Positions 8,289 through 19,198 of a DNA stretch of 64,000 bases are shown in pieces. Each line of letters opens with the position of its first letter. The stretch's first letter is position 1. The stretch is taken from positions 186,001 to 250,000 of the forward strand of contig JADLFE010000007.1 in assembly GCA_020845755.1 (NCBI GenBank), read 5' to 3'. The notes beneath the pieces were generated by a model. That model was not told the origin of the DNA and did no database searches. It saw only the letters and a list, made by a program, of their open reading frames with translations. This DNA is from Phycisphaerales bacterium. GTDB taxonomy: Bacteria > Planctomycetota > Phycisphaerae > Phycisphaerales > UBA1924. The position numbers were made by a program, and so were the translations under genes.

Positions 8289-8975
8289 TTAGCGGCGGCG
8301 ACGGCCGGCGACCAGGCCACCGAGGCCGAGGAGGGCCAGCGAAGCCGGAGCCGGGATGACGACGGTGGCGCCATCGGTGGCGTCAAAGCCGATCGTCTTG
8401 GTCGTGCCGGTGCCGGTGGTCGAGCTGGTGTGCACGCCGTAGCCAGCGATGCGGTTGGTCGGGGCATCGAAGTGGATGTCCGTCGCCTGACCAGCGCCCA
8501 CCACGAAGGTGAACGAGTAGCCGAAGGCCGGATTGGCGTTGTTGTAGCCGCCGCCGAGGTGCGAGGGCGAGTCCTGCTTGATCGAGATGCCGCCGCCAGC
8601 GAGGTCGGTGGCGTTCGCCGCATCAGCGATGCGGAGGGTGTTGCCAACGCGGAAGGCCTTCTGGGTCTGCGCGCCGTAGTTGAAGTTACCAACGCGGTTG
8701 TCGCCCGTGTCGAACGTGGTGTTCGACGCGTCGAAGTCGGCCGACGTGATGTTGTGGACGACGGACGAGAGGCCGAGGCCGGTGAAGCCGGTCGGGTTGC
8801 CCCAGTTGTACCAGCACTGAACTTCGACGGTGTCGCCGATGTTGGCCGAAACGCTGTTGGCAGCAGCGCCGCCAGCAGTCACGTTGCGGACGAGGATGTC
8901 AATCTTGCCCGGACCAGCAGCGTTGGCAGCAACGGCCAGGCCAGCGAGCGCAACAAGAGCAGCAATCTTCTTCAT
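8289..8975 (-). CDS. Secreted protein with PEP-CTERM-like C-terminal anchor (copy B)
   Basis: This 228 aa exported protein is a paralogue of the gene at 7225-7908. It has the same plan: signal peptide MKKIAALVALAGLAVAANA, a beta-rich body, and the IPAPASLALLGLGGL anchor with an Arg tail. The last 60 residues are almost identical between copies, while the region around residues 35-95 differs most (for example QCWYNWGNPTGFTG here against QLWYKWSDPTGFVG in copy A). That pattern suggests divergence in a surface-exposed part. GAGGAGA lies seven bases before the ATG at 8975. The body resembles cohesin-type or PEP-CTERM 'GlyGly' secreted proteins, but I cannot assign a fold firmly. Probable location is the outer surface or extracellular matrix. 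Confidence 0.88.
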   Translation of the reverse strand: MKKIAALVALAGLAVAANAAGPGKIDILVRNVTAGGAAANSVSANIGDTVEVQCWYNWGNPTGFTGLGLSSVVHNITSADFDASNTTFDTGDNRVGNFNYGAQTQKAFRVGNTLRIADAANATDLAGGGISIKQDSPSHLGGGYNNANPAFGYSFTFVVGAGQATDIHFDAPTNRIAGYGVHTSSTTGTGTTKTIGFDATDGATVVIPAPASLALLGLGGLVAGRRRR

Positions 8976-9247
8976 CTGAAAATCTCCTCACTAATCTCTC
9001 TGTGAAAGAACACTACCCGAATACCACAGTTCCGTTGAGAACGAACGACTCGTTCCTGACCCACCATGACGATACGGGCAACCGCTCGTCTTTGCAACAC
9101 CATTTATCACGAGTTTCTGGCGTTTTTTCTCAAGAGCGGAATAAACCCTACCTCCCTTCCACCCCCGCCCAAAACGACAGCACCACGCCACGTCCGATAC
9201 GCTTCAATCCGTCCGCGGCTCGCCAGAAACCCGTATTTTGCAGACTC

Positions 9248-10231
9248 TTATCCCGGCAGGCCCAACTGCTTCGCCTTCTGGGCCCACTCCGCCTGCTCGC
9301 GCTTGTTGTCCGTGCCCAGCCGACCGCCATTCCCGACGATCGCCTCTTTTAGGGCTTCTACCTCCAAGCGACTGAGCCGAACAGATTCCAACTCGTAATC
9401 GCGCCAGGCCTCTACGGTGATGGGCACCACCTCTTGGAGCAGCGCCAGCATGGCCGTGGCGTAATCCCGAATCTCGGCCTGGGCGTGGGCGTCGATGCGT
9501 AAACCAAGGAATCGCAAAGTGTTATGGAGATCGCACTTCCAGTACCACTCGGTGTACATGTTGACCGGCAGTGCGATCCGGGCCAACTCGCGGCTCACGC
9601 CCTGCTCGGTCAGGCCGAGGTAGCGCGGATAGAACTCCTCCACCGCCTTCAAATAGTCCAAGAACTGCTGGGCGGTCTTGGCTTCCTGGGCGTCGTCGGT
9701 CTTGAAGAGCTCCTCGCCACCCTGACGGTTTGACCCCGACTGCTTTCGCACGGCCTCGAGGCTGGGCACATAGAACCGATCCGGCAGGATCGAGTAGCGA
9801 GCGGAATACTCGTTCACGTTGGCGGTGCGATGTCGGATCCACTGGCGGGCCACGAAGATCGGCATGGCAACGTGGAATTTCAGTTCCACCATCTCAAACG
9901 GGGTGGTGTGGCGATGGCGCAACAAATACCGGATCAGGCCGCGGTCTTCGTTCACCTGCTTGGTGCCGGCTCCGTATGACACGCGGGCCGCCTGAACGAT
10001 CGCGGAATCCGCGGTCTGGCCCTGGGGCACGAGTCGGGGCATCACGTCTACAAGCGCGAGGAACCCGTGCTCGTGAACTTTCACCTCGCGGCGTGCGGCC
10101 CCGCCCATCACGTCGACCAGCGGCGTCTCCGGCGCGATCGCGCGAATCGACACTCCCCCACTCATACCGGCCTCCGTGTTCGGCGTCGCGTCAACTCGCA
10201 CGCGCGCACCCTCCTTGGTGGTGTCGCTCAT
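9248..10231 (-). CDS. thyX: Flavin-dependent thymidylate synthase ThyX, long form
   Basis: ThyX makes dTMP from dUMP using methylenetetrahydrofolate and FAD. The signature RHRX7S is present as RHRTANVNEYS, and the surrounding HTTPFEMVELKFHVAMPIFVARQWIRHRT block is characteristic. Downstream LPVNMYTEWYWKCDLHNTLRFLGLR and DAHAQAEIRDYA are also typical. At 327 aa the protein is longer than common bacterial ThyX (about 220-260 aa). The extra length includes an N-terminal segment before HGFLALVDVMPRLVP and a C-terminal tail of about 45 residues (LEVEALKEAIVGNGG and onward). The ATG at 10231 lacks a strong ribosome binding site. The ATG 22 codons later (MSGGVSIRA) is an alternative. I see no folate or deoxynucleotide gene beside it. 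Confidence 0.93.
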   Translation of the reverse strand: MSDTTKEGARVRVDATPNTEAGMSGGVSIRAIAPETPLVDVMGGAARREVKVHEHGFLALVDVMPRLVPQGQTADSAIVQAARVSYGAGTKQVNEDRGLIRYLLRHRHTTPFEMVELKFHVAMPIFVARQWIRHRTANVNEYSARYSILPDRFYVPSLEAVRKQSGSNRQGGEELFKTDDAQEAKTAQQFLDYLKAVEEFYPRYLGLTEQGVSRELARIALPVNMYTEWYWKCDLHNTLRFLGLRIDAHAQAEIRDYATAMLALLQEVVPITVEAWRDYELESVRLSRLEVEALKEAIVGNGGRLGTDNKREQAEWAQKAKQLGLPG

Positions 10232-10366
10232 GTCGCGAGAGTATCGCGCGGAGAACAGAGGGCCAAATCGCAAAGTACAAATCGCACATTGCGGGGCGGG
10301 GCGGCATGTCTCGTGATGCGTGAAGACACCACGAACCGTTGCGCGAGCCACCAACCGACAGGTTGT

Positions 10367-12031
10367 TCACACCTTGGGTACGAGGGTGATGGCGGTAGTG
10401 CCCTGGAGTTTGCCGCGGCGGTAGGTCAGTTCGACCGGCTGGCCCGGCGTGTAGCCGCCGAGCACTCGGACCAGTTCCGCGATGTCGCGCACGGGCTTGC
10501 CGTCGATGGCCGTGATGATGTCGCCCCTGCGGAGGTCGATCTTCGGTCCGCTCTTGCGGAGGCGGTCGGGTATCGCCGACACGATCGGACCCTCACCCTG
10601 GCCCCAGTCGACCTCGATACCAAGGCTGGCCGCCCCGGGCGGGATTTCCTCGGGCACGGCCTGGAGCGCCTTCACCCAGGCGCGATAGTCGACATTGATC
10701 TGCTTGATGGGCTTTTCGAAGACGGCCTCGAAGGCCGCCACGCCGGTCGGGTCTTTGTCGAAGGTCTCGCTGTACTTGGCGTACCACGGACCGAGTTTGC
10801 CCTGATCGGCGAGGTAGAGAAAGAGCGTTCTGGCCTGGGCGTACATGGCCAGCGGGCGACCCGTCATGAACTTGTCGCGCGGGAGGGCGCACAACTTCTC
10901 GATCGGGATGAGGAGCCCGGCCTTCTCAAGCCGCTTGACGGTATTGGAGCGCCAACTGGTCGCGGGCACGAGTTTGCCATCACGATCGAGGTCGTAGTCC
11001 TCGACGAGGCTGCACAGGCCTTCCATGACCCAGATCGGGTGCATCTGCCCGCGACGGGTGCAATCACGCCAGTGGAGGACGTGCATGAACTCGTGGCGGA
11101 AACTCGAGCCGAGGTCCTGCGCGATCAGTCGTTTGTCGTCGTGGGAGTATGAGCCGCCGATTCCCTGCCCGTTGTTCATCGCGACCTGGCCGTAGGTCGC
11201 GAACGCCCATCGGAGGAACTCCTTGCGGTTGGGCAGGATGACAATGGCCCAGGCATCGTTGGCGGCGGCCTCGGGCGTCACGTCGGTGAAGAGGTTTTCC
11301 TTGGCCCATCGCCCGATGAGATCGATCTCGGCCTTTGCGGCGTCGAAGGACGTGGGATTGAACGAGGAGAGATAGACCAGACGAAGGTCGTCGTCGAGGC
11401 CGGCCTCCTTGGCGCTGGGAAACTCCTTCTTGGCGGCGGAGGCGTTGGCGTCGCGGTGTCGCTTCAGCACCTCACCCCAGTTCGCGATCAGACGCTCGAA
11501 CTGCTCGCGCGTCGCCGGATCGGTCCGGATTGATTCGAGAAAGGGGTCGCTCCCCAGGTGGCGCCGATCGACAAAGCCGTGCTCGATCGAATCAACGACG
11601 GCCTCCATCGCCTCGGCGGCGCGCCCCTGCATCGCCAGGGCGCATCCGAGGTTGTAGCGTGGGACGAAATTCTGCTCGTCGAGCGGGATCAGAGCGCGGA
11701 GGGCCGCTTCTGACGCCTTCCAGTCCTTGTTCTCGAACGCGTCGAACGATCGCTTGGTGAGTTCAGCGATGCGCGCCTCGCGTTGTTTGCCGGATTCGAC
11801 CGGCGGGCCGAGGTCCTCGATCTCCGGTTGAACGGCCTTGGGATCGACGCCCTGGGCGTGCGAGCACGGACACCAGGACGCGGCCAGCACCAGCGCCGGA
11901 AGGCCGGGCGCGGAGAGGGCGCCGGCGCGCAGGGTCGCGGCGATGAGCAACGCGAACGTGTCGCGCGACCGGCGTGGGGGGTGGGGAGTGATATCGGCCA
12001 TGCAGTTGATTGGACGCCATGCTGGGCTCAT
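10367..12031 (-). CDS. Secreted TPR / gluzincin metalloprotease with C-terminal PDZ domain
   Basis: This is a 554 aa exported protein. An N-terminal hydrophobic stretch ending near SHAQG looks like a signal peptide. A TPR-like region follows (ALRALIPLDEQNFVPRYNLGCALAMQG, about residues 95-150). A gluzincin-type active site comes next: the zinc motif HEFMH in SFRHEFMHVLHW, and a downstream EGLCSLVED that can supply the third zinc ligand. The last 90 residues read like a PDZ domain (GDIITAIDGKPVRDIAELVRVLGGYTPGQPVEL). The protein probably cleaves or binds extracytoplasmic peptides; the substrate is unknown. The ATG at 12001 (MADITP) is an alternative start, and neither has a clear ribosome binding site. 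The gene stands alone between thyX and the repeat protein. Confidence 0.82.
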   Translation of the reverse strand: MSPAWRPINCMADITPHPPRRSRDTFALLIAATLRAGALSAPGLPALVLAASWCPCSHAQGVDPKAVQPEIEDLGPPVESGKQREARIAELTKRSFDAFENKDWKASEAALRALIPLDEQNFVPRYNLGCALAMQGRAAEAMEAVVDSIEHGFVDRRHLGSDPFLESIRTDPATREQFERLIANWGEVLKRHRDANASAAKKEFPSAKEAGLDDDLRLVYLSSFNPTSFDAAKAEIDLIGRWAKENLFTDVTPEAAANDAWAIVILPNRKEFLRWAFATYGQVAMNNGQGIGGSYSHDDKRLIAQDLGSSFRHEFMHVLHWRDCTRRGQMHPIWVMEGLCSLVEDYDLDRDGKLVPATSWRSNTVKRLEKAGLLIPIEKLCALPRDKFMTGRPLAMYAQARTLFLYLADQGKLGPWYAKYSETFDKDPTGVAAFEAVFEKPIKQINVDYRAWVKALQAVPEEIPPGAASLGIEVDWGQGEGPIVSAIPDRLRKSGPKIDLRRGDIITAIDGKPVRDIAELVRVLGGYTPGQPVELTYRRGKLQGTTAITLVPKV

Positions 12032-12122
12032 GAGTTCACCACGGTAACACGGGCGGGGATAGCCAGAAAGCGCCGGTCCGTCGTCATTCGGAAACTCGTC
12101 TGGTGCGCATGGTCTCCAAAAA

Positions 12123-12155
12123 ACACAACGCGGCCCGCACGGAGCCGCGTCGTGT
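12123..12155 (-). terminator. Rho-independent terminator of the repeat-protein gene
   Basis: A 12-bp stem with one imperfect pair (ACACAACGCGGC with GCCGCGTCGTGT) starts 23 bp past the stop at 12179. On the minus strand a TGTTTTTTGG run follows. This is a strong intrinsic terminator and supports the repeat protein being a genuinely expressed gene. Confidence 0.9.
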
Positions 12156-12178
12156 GAATGAGAAAGGCACGATGTCGA

Positions 12179-13378
12179 TCAGGCCGCGTCGCGGGTCAGG
12201 CCGAACCCGCGGGGCGAGAACTTGTCCTTGAAGTCAACACCCGCGAACGCGTTGGTGTAGCCGAACGGAGTCGGGCCGTAGTTGAACGGGCTGGTGAAGG
12301 GGGTGTAGCCGTAATTGAAGGGGGTGGTCTGGAAGGAGTTCTGGAACCAGAACGGGTTGGTCCAGTTGCTATTGAACTGGTTGGTGGTGAAGGGGGAATT
12401 GAAGCCGTAGTTGAAGCCGAAGGGCGTGTTGCAGTTGTACGGGCCGTAGGCGAAGGGGTTGGTGGTGCCGACGTAGTTCTGGTTGGTGGTGTTCGACCAC
12501 GGGGTGCAGCAGTTGGTCGAGGAGTTCTGTGAGTTGAAGGGGGTGTTGAAGGTGTTGTTCCAGGAGTTCACGGGCGAGTAGCCGTAGCCGAAGGGCTGAC
12601 CGCTGAAACTCGAGAAGGTGCTGGGGGTGTAGGTCGTGCCGGTAATCGGACAGGTGTGCCCGTAGAACTGGGGCTGGTTGTACCCGTTCCAGTTCTGGGC
12701 GAAATGTTGCCCCTGAAAGTTCGAGAACTGGCCGGGGGTGTACGTCGTGCCGGTGATCGGGCAGGTGTGCCCGGCGTACTGGGCGAACGTGTTATTCCAG
12801 TTCTGGTTGAACGGGGTGTTCCAGTTGCTGAAGTTCTGGTACTGCGTCGGCGTGTACGTCGTGCCGGTGATCGGGCAGGTGTGCCCGGCGTACTGGGCGA
12901 ACGTGTTGTTCCAGTTCTGGTTGAACGGGGTGTTCCAGTTGGAACCGAACGGTGTGTTCCACTGCTGGTACTGATTGATGAAGGGCGAGAAGGTCGGCGT
13001 GTTCCACGCGTAATTGAAGGGAGTGGTGTGGTTGAACGGGGTGTTCCAGTTGTAACCGAACGGCGTCCCGTGAGACCATGTGTTCACGAAGTTGGTGGGA
13101 TAGGCGCCGGGGAAGAAGTTGGTGGGATAGGCGCCGGGGAAGAAGTTGGTGGGATAGGTGCCGGGGAAGAAGCCGGGGACAAACGATGTGGGGGTCGTTT
13201 CACCGGAGTTAGTGGTGCTGGTGGTGTTCGAGCCGACCGGGCAGCCCTGGGTGGTGTTGTACGGACCCGGGACGTAGCCGGGGGTGTTGGTCGGGGTGTG
13301 GCCATGGACATAGCCCGGCTGCGATCCGAAGGGCACGCCGTGGTTCGTGGTCGGACACGAGGGAGTCGAGGTCGTCAT
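12179..13378 (-). CDS. Asn/Thr/Phe/Tyr-rich low-complexity repeat protein, 399 aa
   Basis: I do not recognise this protein. It is almost wholly low complexity, built from Asn, Thr, Phe, Tyr, Gly, Pro, Gln and Trp, with hardly any charged residues until the last 20 (VDFKDKFSPRGFGLTRDAA). Repeats are visible: FFPGAYPTN three times (about residues 71-97); NWNTPFNQNWNNTFAQYAG twice, with related NWNTPF units; and GHTCPITGTTYTP at about 165-177, 203-215 and 240-252. Cysteines are few and placed in the repeats. There is no signal peptide or transmembrane helix. AAAGGA lies seven bases before the ATG, and a strong terminator follows the stop, so the gene looks real and expressed. The composition resembles prion-like or silk-like self-assembling proteins. 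The function is unknown; an intracellular structural or condensate role is only a guess. Confidence 0.85.
   Translation of the reverse strand: MTTSTPSCPTTNHGVPFGSQPGYVHGHTPTNTPGYVPGPYNTTQGCPVGSNTTSTTNSGETTPTSFVPGFFPGTYPTNFFPGAYPTNFFPGAYPTNFVNTWSHGTPFGYNWNTPFNHTTPFNYAWNTPTFSPFINQYQQWNTPFGSNWNTPFNQNWNNTFAQYAGHTCPITGTTYTPTQYQNFSNWNTPFNQNWNNTFAQYAGHTCPITGTTYTPGQFSNFQGQHFAQNWNGYNQPQFYGHTCPITGTTYTPSTFSSFSGQPFGYGYSPVNSWNNTFNTPFNSQNSSTNCCTPWSNTTNQNYVGTTNPFAYGPYNCNTPFGFNYGFNSPFTTNQFNSNWTNPFWFQNSFQTTPFNYGYTPFTSPFNYGPTPFGYTNAFAGVDFKDKFSPRGFGLTRDAA
12738..12941. repeat. Tandem repeat of 114-bp period inside the repeat-protein gene
   Basis: Two copies of about 90 bp, starting at 12738 and 12852, are nearly identical at DNA level (one visible difference, TTATT against TTGTT). 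A third, more diverged copy lies at about 12628-12665. They encode the HTCPITGTTYTP and FNQNWNNTFAQYAG units. Near-identity at the DNA level points to recent duplication. Confidence 0.85.
13089..13169. repeat. Three tandem 27-bp repeats encoding FFPGAYPTN
   Basis: Three in-frame copies at 13089, 13116 and 13143 differ by a single C/T change in the third. They encode the nine-residue unit FFPGAYPTN (FFPGTYPTN once). The length of this block could vary between strains by slippage. Confidence 0.85.
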
Positions 13379-13839
13379 CAGAAGTCCTTTCTCTTGGAAC
13401 TCTCAATCACCCGAAACGGGAGTTCGCGCTCCCGGATAGGGACAAGGCGATCGCGCCCGGCCCTTCGGCCGTTCGTGGCTTCTTTGCCGCTCGTCTGTAT
13501 CACGCAAGACGCGGGCCGATCGCGGCTGTATTGGCCGCCGGCGACCCTGGGCAGGTCGATCTATCGGCGATCGGGACGAGGTCGTTCTGTGGTCCCACCG
13601 CAAAAGGCCTGAGGAGAAATAATTCAAGTTTCCGAGTGCGAACGAACGGAAGGTTCGCCACGCGGATCCGTACAATTCCCTGCCCTTCTTGGCTTATCTG
13701 CTTGAAATGTGGCGAGGAGTTTGGTCGAATAGTGCTTCATCAATGAGCAATGGGTCTTCCCACGCGAACTTTCTCCGCGCCGGGGAATCTGACCAATCGG
13801 GCGCTGGATCTCCGGCGTCCAAGGACGAAGGAGTCGGAT
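13379..13839. other. 461-bp divergent intergenic region
   Basis: This lies between the starts of the repeat protein (minus) and the secretin-like protein (plus), so it should hold promoters for both. The part from about 13610 to 13760 is visibly less GC-rich than its surroundings. A small CGGCC-CTTC-GGCCG hairpin sits near 13460. Short ORFs here lack ribosome binding sites and look like noise. I could not fix any promoter. Confidence 0.5.
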
Positions 13840-14805
13840 ATGAACTGGACGTCGAAGTGCATGGGTCGGTTGATGCTGGTGGTCGGCGCGGCAATCGCGT
13901 CAAGCGCCGGTGCGCAGGTTTCAGGTGTGGCGACGAGCACCACGGCGACCAATTCGGCGTCCAATACCCAGGCCGTTCGTATCGTCGTGGACCCCCGTCG
14001 CGAGACGCTGGCCCGGATGCTCAAGGCCGTCCAGGTCGAGTTCCGCGAGCAGCGTCTCGAGGACGTGATGAAGTTCCTCGCGGAGGTGACCGGGGCCGAC
14101 ATCGAGGTCATGTGGATCGACGACCAGAACACCACCGGGCTCGACAAGGAAACGATCATCAACCTCAAGAGCAACGGCGCCAGCGCGCTCAAACTCATGG
14201 AACGTGTGCTCGAGAAGGCCCAGGGCGGCTCGACGCAAGGTGAAAACACCTGGCAACTCAGCGACACCGGGACCTTACAGGTCGGGCCAAAGGTCCGCCT
14301 CAACACCTACAAGCGCCTCGAGATCTACGACATCGCCGATCTGCTGGTTGACGTCCCGCGGTACAGCAACGTACCGCAGTTCGACCTCTCCTCGGTCCTC
14401 TCCAACAGCGGGCAGGGCGGCGGAGGCGGGCAGAGCCCCTTCCAGAACAACACCCAGAACCAGACCACCGGCTTCGGCGACCGCACCCAGAAGACCAGCG
14501 ACCTCATCACGCTGATCCAGGAACTCGTCGAGACCGAGCAGTGGGTCGACAACGGCGGCACGGGCGGCACCATCCGCACCTTCCAGACCGCCCTCATCAT
14601 CAACGCGCCCGACTACATGCACCGCGCCCTTAACGGCTACTCGTTCTGGCCCTCCGGCCAGCAGCAGGTTTCCCAGGTCAAGGGACGCCGCTACGTCAGT
14701 TTCTCCGGCTCGCTGGAGAACAGCCACATCGACGGCTTCGCCGAACGCAAGGTCTCCGCGGTCGTCGGCGGCAAGATCATCAGTTCCGACGGCGGCGGCC
14801 GCTAA
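13840..14805 (+). CDS. Secreted secretin-like protein (STN/N0-type domain), no secretin pore
   Basis: This is a 321 aa exported protein. The signal peptide MNWTSKCMGRLMLVVGAA ends near SSAGAQ. The following region (TLARMLKAVQVEFREQRLEDVMKFLAEVTGADIEVMW, about residues 55-95) has the pattern of the STN/N0 domain of secretins and TonB-linked receptors. A second, longer section (YDIADLLVDVPRYSNVPQFDL, then a Gly/Gln-rich linker) resembles the part of planctomycete secretin-like proteins before the pore. The C-terminal half (LITLIQELVETEQWVDNGG ... FQTALIINAPDYMHRALNGY) is shared with that group by general look. The usual long beta-barrel secretin domain is missing, so it probably does not form a pore by itself. 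AAGGACGAAGGAG sits just before the ATG. Confidence 0.75.
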   Translation: MNWTSKCMGRLMLVVGAAIASSAGAQVSGVATSTTATNSASNTQAVRIVVDPRRETLARMLKAVQVEFREQRLEDVMKFLAEVTGADIEVMWIDDQNTTGLDKETIINLKSNGASALKLMERVLEKAQGGSTQGENTWQLSDTGTLQVGPKVRLNTYKRLEIYDIADLLVDVPRYSNVPQFDLSSVLSNSGQGGGGGQSPFQNNTQNQTTGFGDRTQKTSDLITLIQELVETEQWVDNGGTGGTIRTFQTALIINAPDYMHRALNGYSFWPSGQQQVSQVKGRRYVSFSGSLENSHIDGFAERKVSAVVGGKIISSDGGGR

Positions 14806-14986
14806 TCCACCCGCAACACACCGCCGACGCGAGGCCATCGCCCGCGCGGCGGATCACGAACCTGCCCGCAATGGTGCAGTTCTCCTGAGCAGACGCCGCC
14901 TCTCTTCTTTCCGAAGCAATGGGCGGCGATTCTGTTTTCTGGGGCGGCGGCCTCCCGACTTTGCAGTCGGTTTCCGATTCGCGGCC

Positions 14987-15256
14987 TCAGCATCGAGGCG
15001 GGCTCGCGTCGGGCGACTTTGCCGCGCGATACAGATCCCCGATCGCCACGATGATCCACGCGACCTGAAGGAACAGGCCCTCGTACGACTCGCGCGCCAC
15101 CAGCGAGATGCCGAACAGCACCGAGCCCATGATGTTCATCACCGCCAGGATCTTCTTTGGGAAGCGGTCCTTGAACATGAACGCCGAGAAGATCAGGGTC
15201 GTGCCCGACCAGCCGAGCGTTGAGACAAGCCACAAGGGGAGTTGAGCGAGGGGCAT
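14987..15256 (-). CDS. Small membrane protein (CBU_0592-like), 89 aa
   Basis: This small integral membrane protein has about three hydrophobic segments: LPLWLVSTLGWSGTTLIFSAF, ILAVMNIMGSVLFGISLV and LFLQVAWIIVAIGDLY. The order and the WI(I/V)VA(I)GDLYR-like ending match the CBU_0592-type small membrane proteins, whose function is not known. No partner gene is obvious. The start is divergent from the HAD gene with 65 bp between. Confidence in the family comes from pattern resemblance alone. Confidence 0.72.
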   Translation of the reverse strand: MPLAQLPLWLVSTLGWSGTTLIFSAFMFKDRFPKKILAVMNIMGSVLFGISLVARESYEGLFLQVAWIIVAIGDLYRAAKSPDASPPRC

Positions 15257-15321
15257 GCGTTCTTTCCATCGGCGATCGCCCGCGCGTGGGCGGAAAGATC
15301 GCGCCCGCCAACAATCGCCCC

Positions 15322-15996
15322 ATGCCCGATTCCTCTCTTCAAGGCCGCGCCGTCATTTTCGACATGGACGGCGTGCTGGTCCTCTCCGGCGACGCGCACT
15401 TTGATTCGTGGCGGGCCGTTGCGGCCGAGCGGGGCGTCGCGCTCTCGCGCCACCGCTTCAACGAGACCTTCGGGCGCACCAACCCCGACTGCATCCGCAT
15501 GATCTTCGGCGACGGAATCCCCGAGCCCGAGCAGCGGGCGATCGCCGAGGCCAAGGAGGCGAGCTATCGCGACGCGATCCGCGGGCTCGTGCCGCTCGCG
15601 CCCGGCGCGGTGGAACTGCTCGAACTCCTGCGCTCCCGCGGCATCAAGATCGCCATCGGCTCCTCCGCGCCACGAGCCAACCTCGACCAGATCGTCGACG
15701 AAGGAGGCATCCGACACTATTTCGGCGCGATCGTCGACGGCTCGCAGGTAAAACGCGGCAAGCCAGCGCCGGACGTGTTCCTGCAGGCCGCGATCGGGCT
15801 CGGCGTCGCGCCCGCGCTCTGCACGGTCGTCGAGGACGCGCCGCCGGGGATCGAGGCGGCGCTGGCGGCGGGGATGCGGGCCGTGGGCGTCGCGACCACG
15901 CACGCGGAATCGGAACTCCGCGCGGTGGGCGCGCATGTCACGGTGCGGGAACTGAAGATGCTTGCGGAAGGGGCGTGGGAAAGCGTGTTTCGATAA
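15322..15996 (+). CDS. HAD-superfamily phosphatase / beta-phosphoglucomutase-like
   Basis: This 224 aa HAD hydrolase has all four motifs: motif I FDMDGVLV with the nucleophile and general-acid Asps, motif II IAIGSSAPR with Ser, motif III Lys in VKRGKPAPDVF, and motif IV VVEDAPPGIEAALAAGM. The helical cap between motifs I and II is of C1 type, as in beta-phosphoglucomutase and phosphoglycolate phosphatase. The substrate is probably a small phosphorylated sugar, but the motifs do not settle which. The ATG at 15322 starts directly before the conserved region; the in-frame extension upstream overlaps the divergent membrane-protein gene and is not family-like. Confidence 0.87.
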   Translation: MPDSSLQGRAVIFDMDGVLVLSGDAHFDSWRAVAAERGVALSRHRFNETFGRTNPDCIRMIFGDGIPEPEQRAIAEAKEASYRDAIRGLVPLAPGAVELLELLRSRGIKIAIGSSAPRANLDQIVDEGGIRHYFGAIVDGSQVKRGKPAPDVFLQAAIGLGVAPALCTVVEDAPPGIEAALAAGMRAVGVATTHAESELRAVGAHVTVRELKMLAEGAWESVFR

Positions 15997-16125
15997 TTCC
16001 CAGAGCGAATTCGATCACGATCGGATAGTCGGCTCGATCGCTGCGGTCGCGCCTCACACACCGGCGGGGACCGCCGGGCCACCCAATACACTGGTCACTC
16101 GCTGAAGACGTCTTCACCAACGAAA

Positions 16126-16151
16126 ACACGGACCCGAAATCGGGTCCGTGT
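16126..16151 (-). terminator. Rho-independent terminator downstream of gcvP
   Basis: A perfect 11-bp stem (ACACGGACCCG with CGGGTCCGTGT, loop AAAT) lies 57 bp past the gcvP stop, followed on the minus strand by TTTTCG. This fits an intrinsic terminator for gcvP. Confidence 0.85.
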
Positions 16152-16207
16152 GATTGAGATACGGGGATGTTGCGCGAGCACCGCTCTCGCGCCGTTCGCG
16201 ACGCGCC

Positions 16208-19198
<2,991 letters not shown>

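Noticed and set aside
12628-13169. Repeats that could resemble a CRISPR array
   Set aside because: The repeats are in-frame protein-coding units without spacers of regular length, and no cas genes are near.
14954-14972. CCGACTTTGCAGTCGG-like hairpin followed by TTT after the secretin-like gene
   Set aside because: Only a 6-bp stem, 150 bp from the stop, and inside a gap before an opposite-strand gene.
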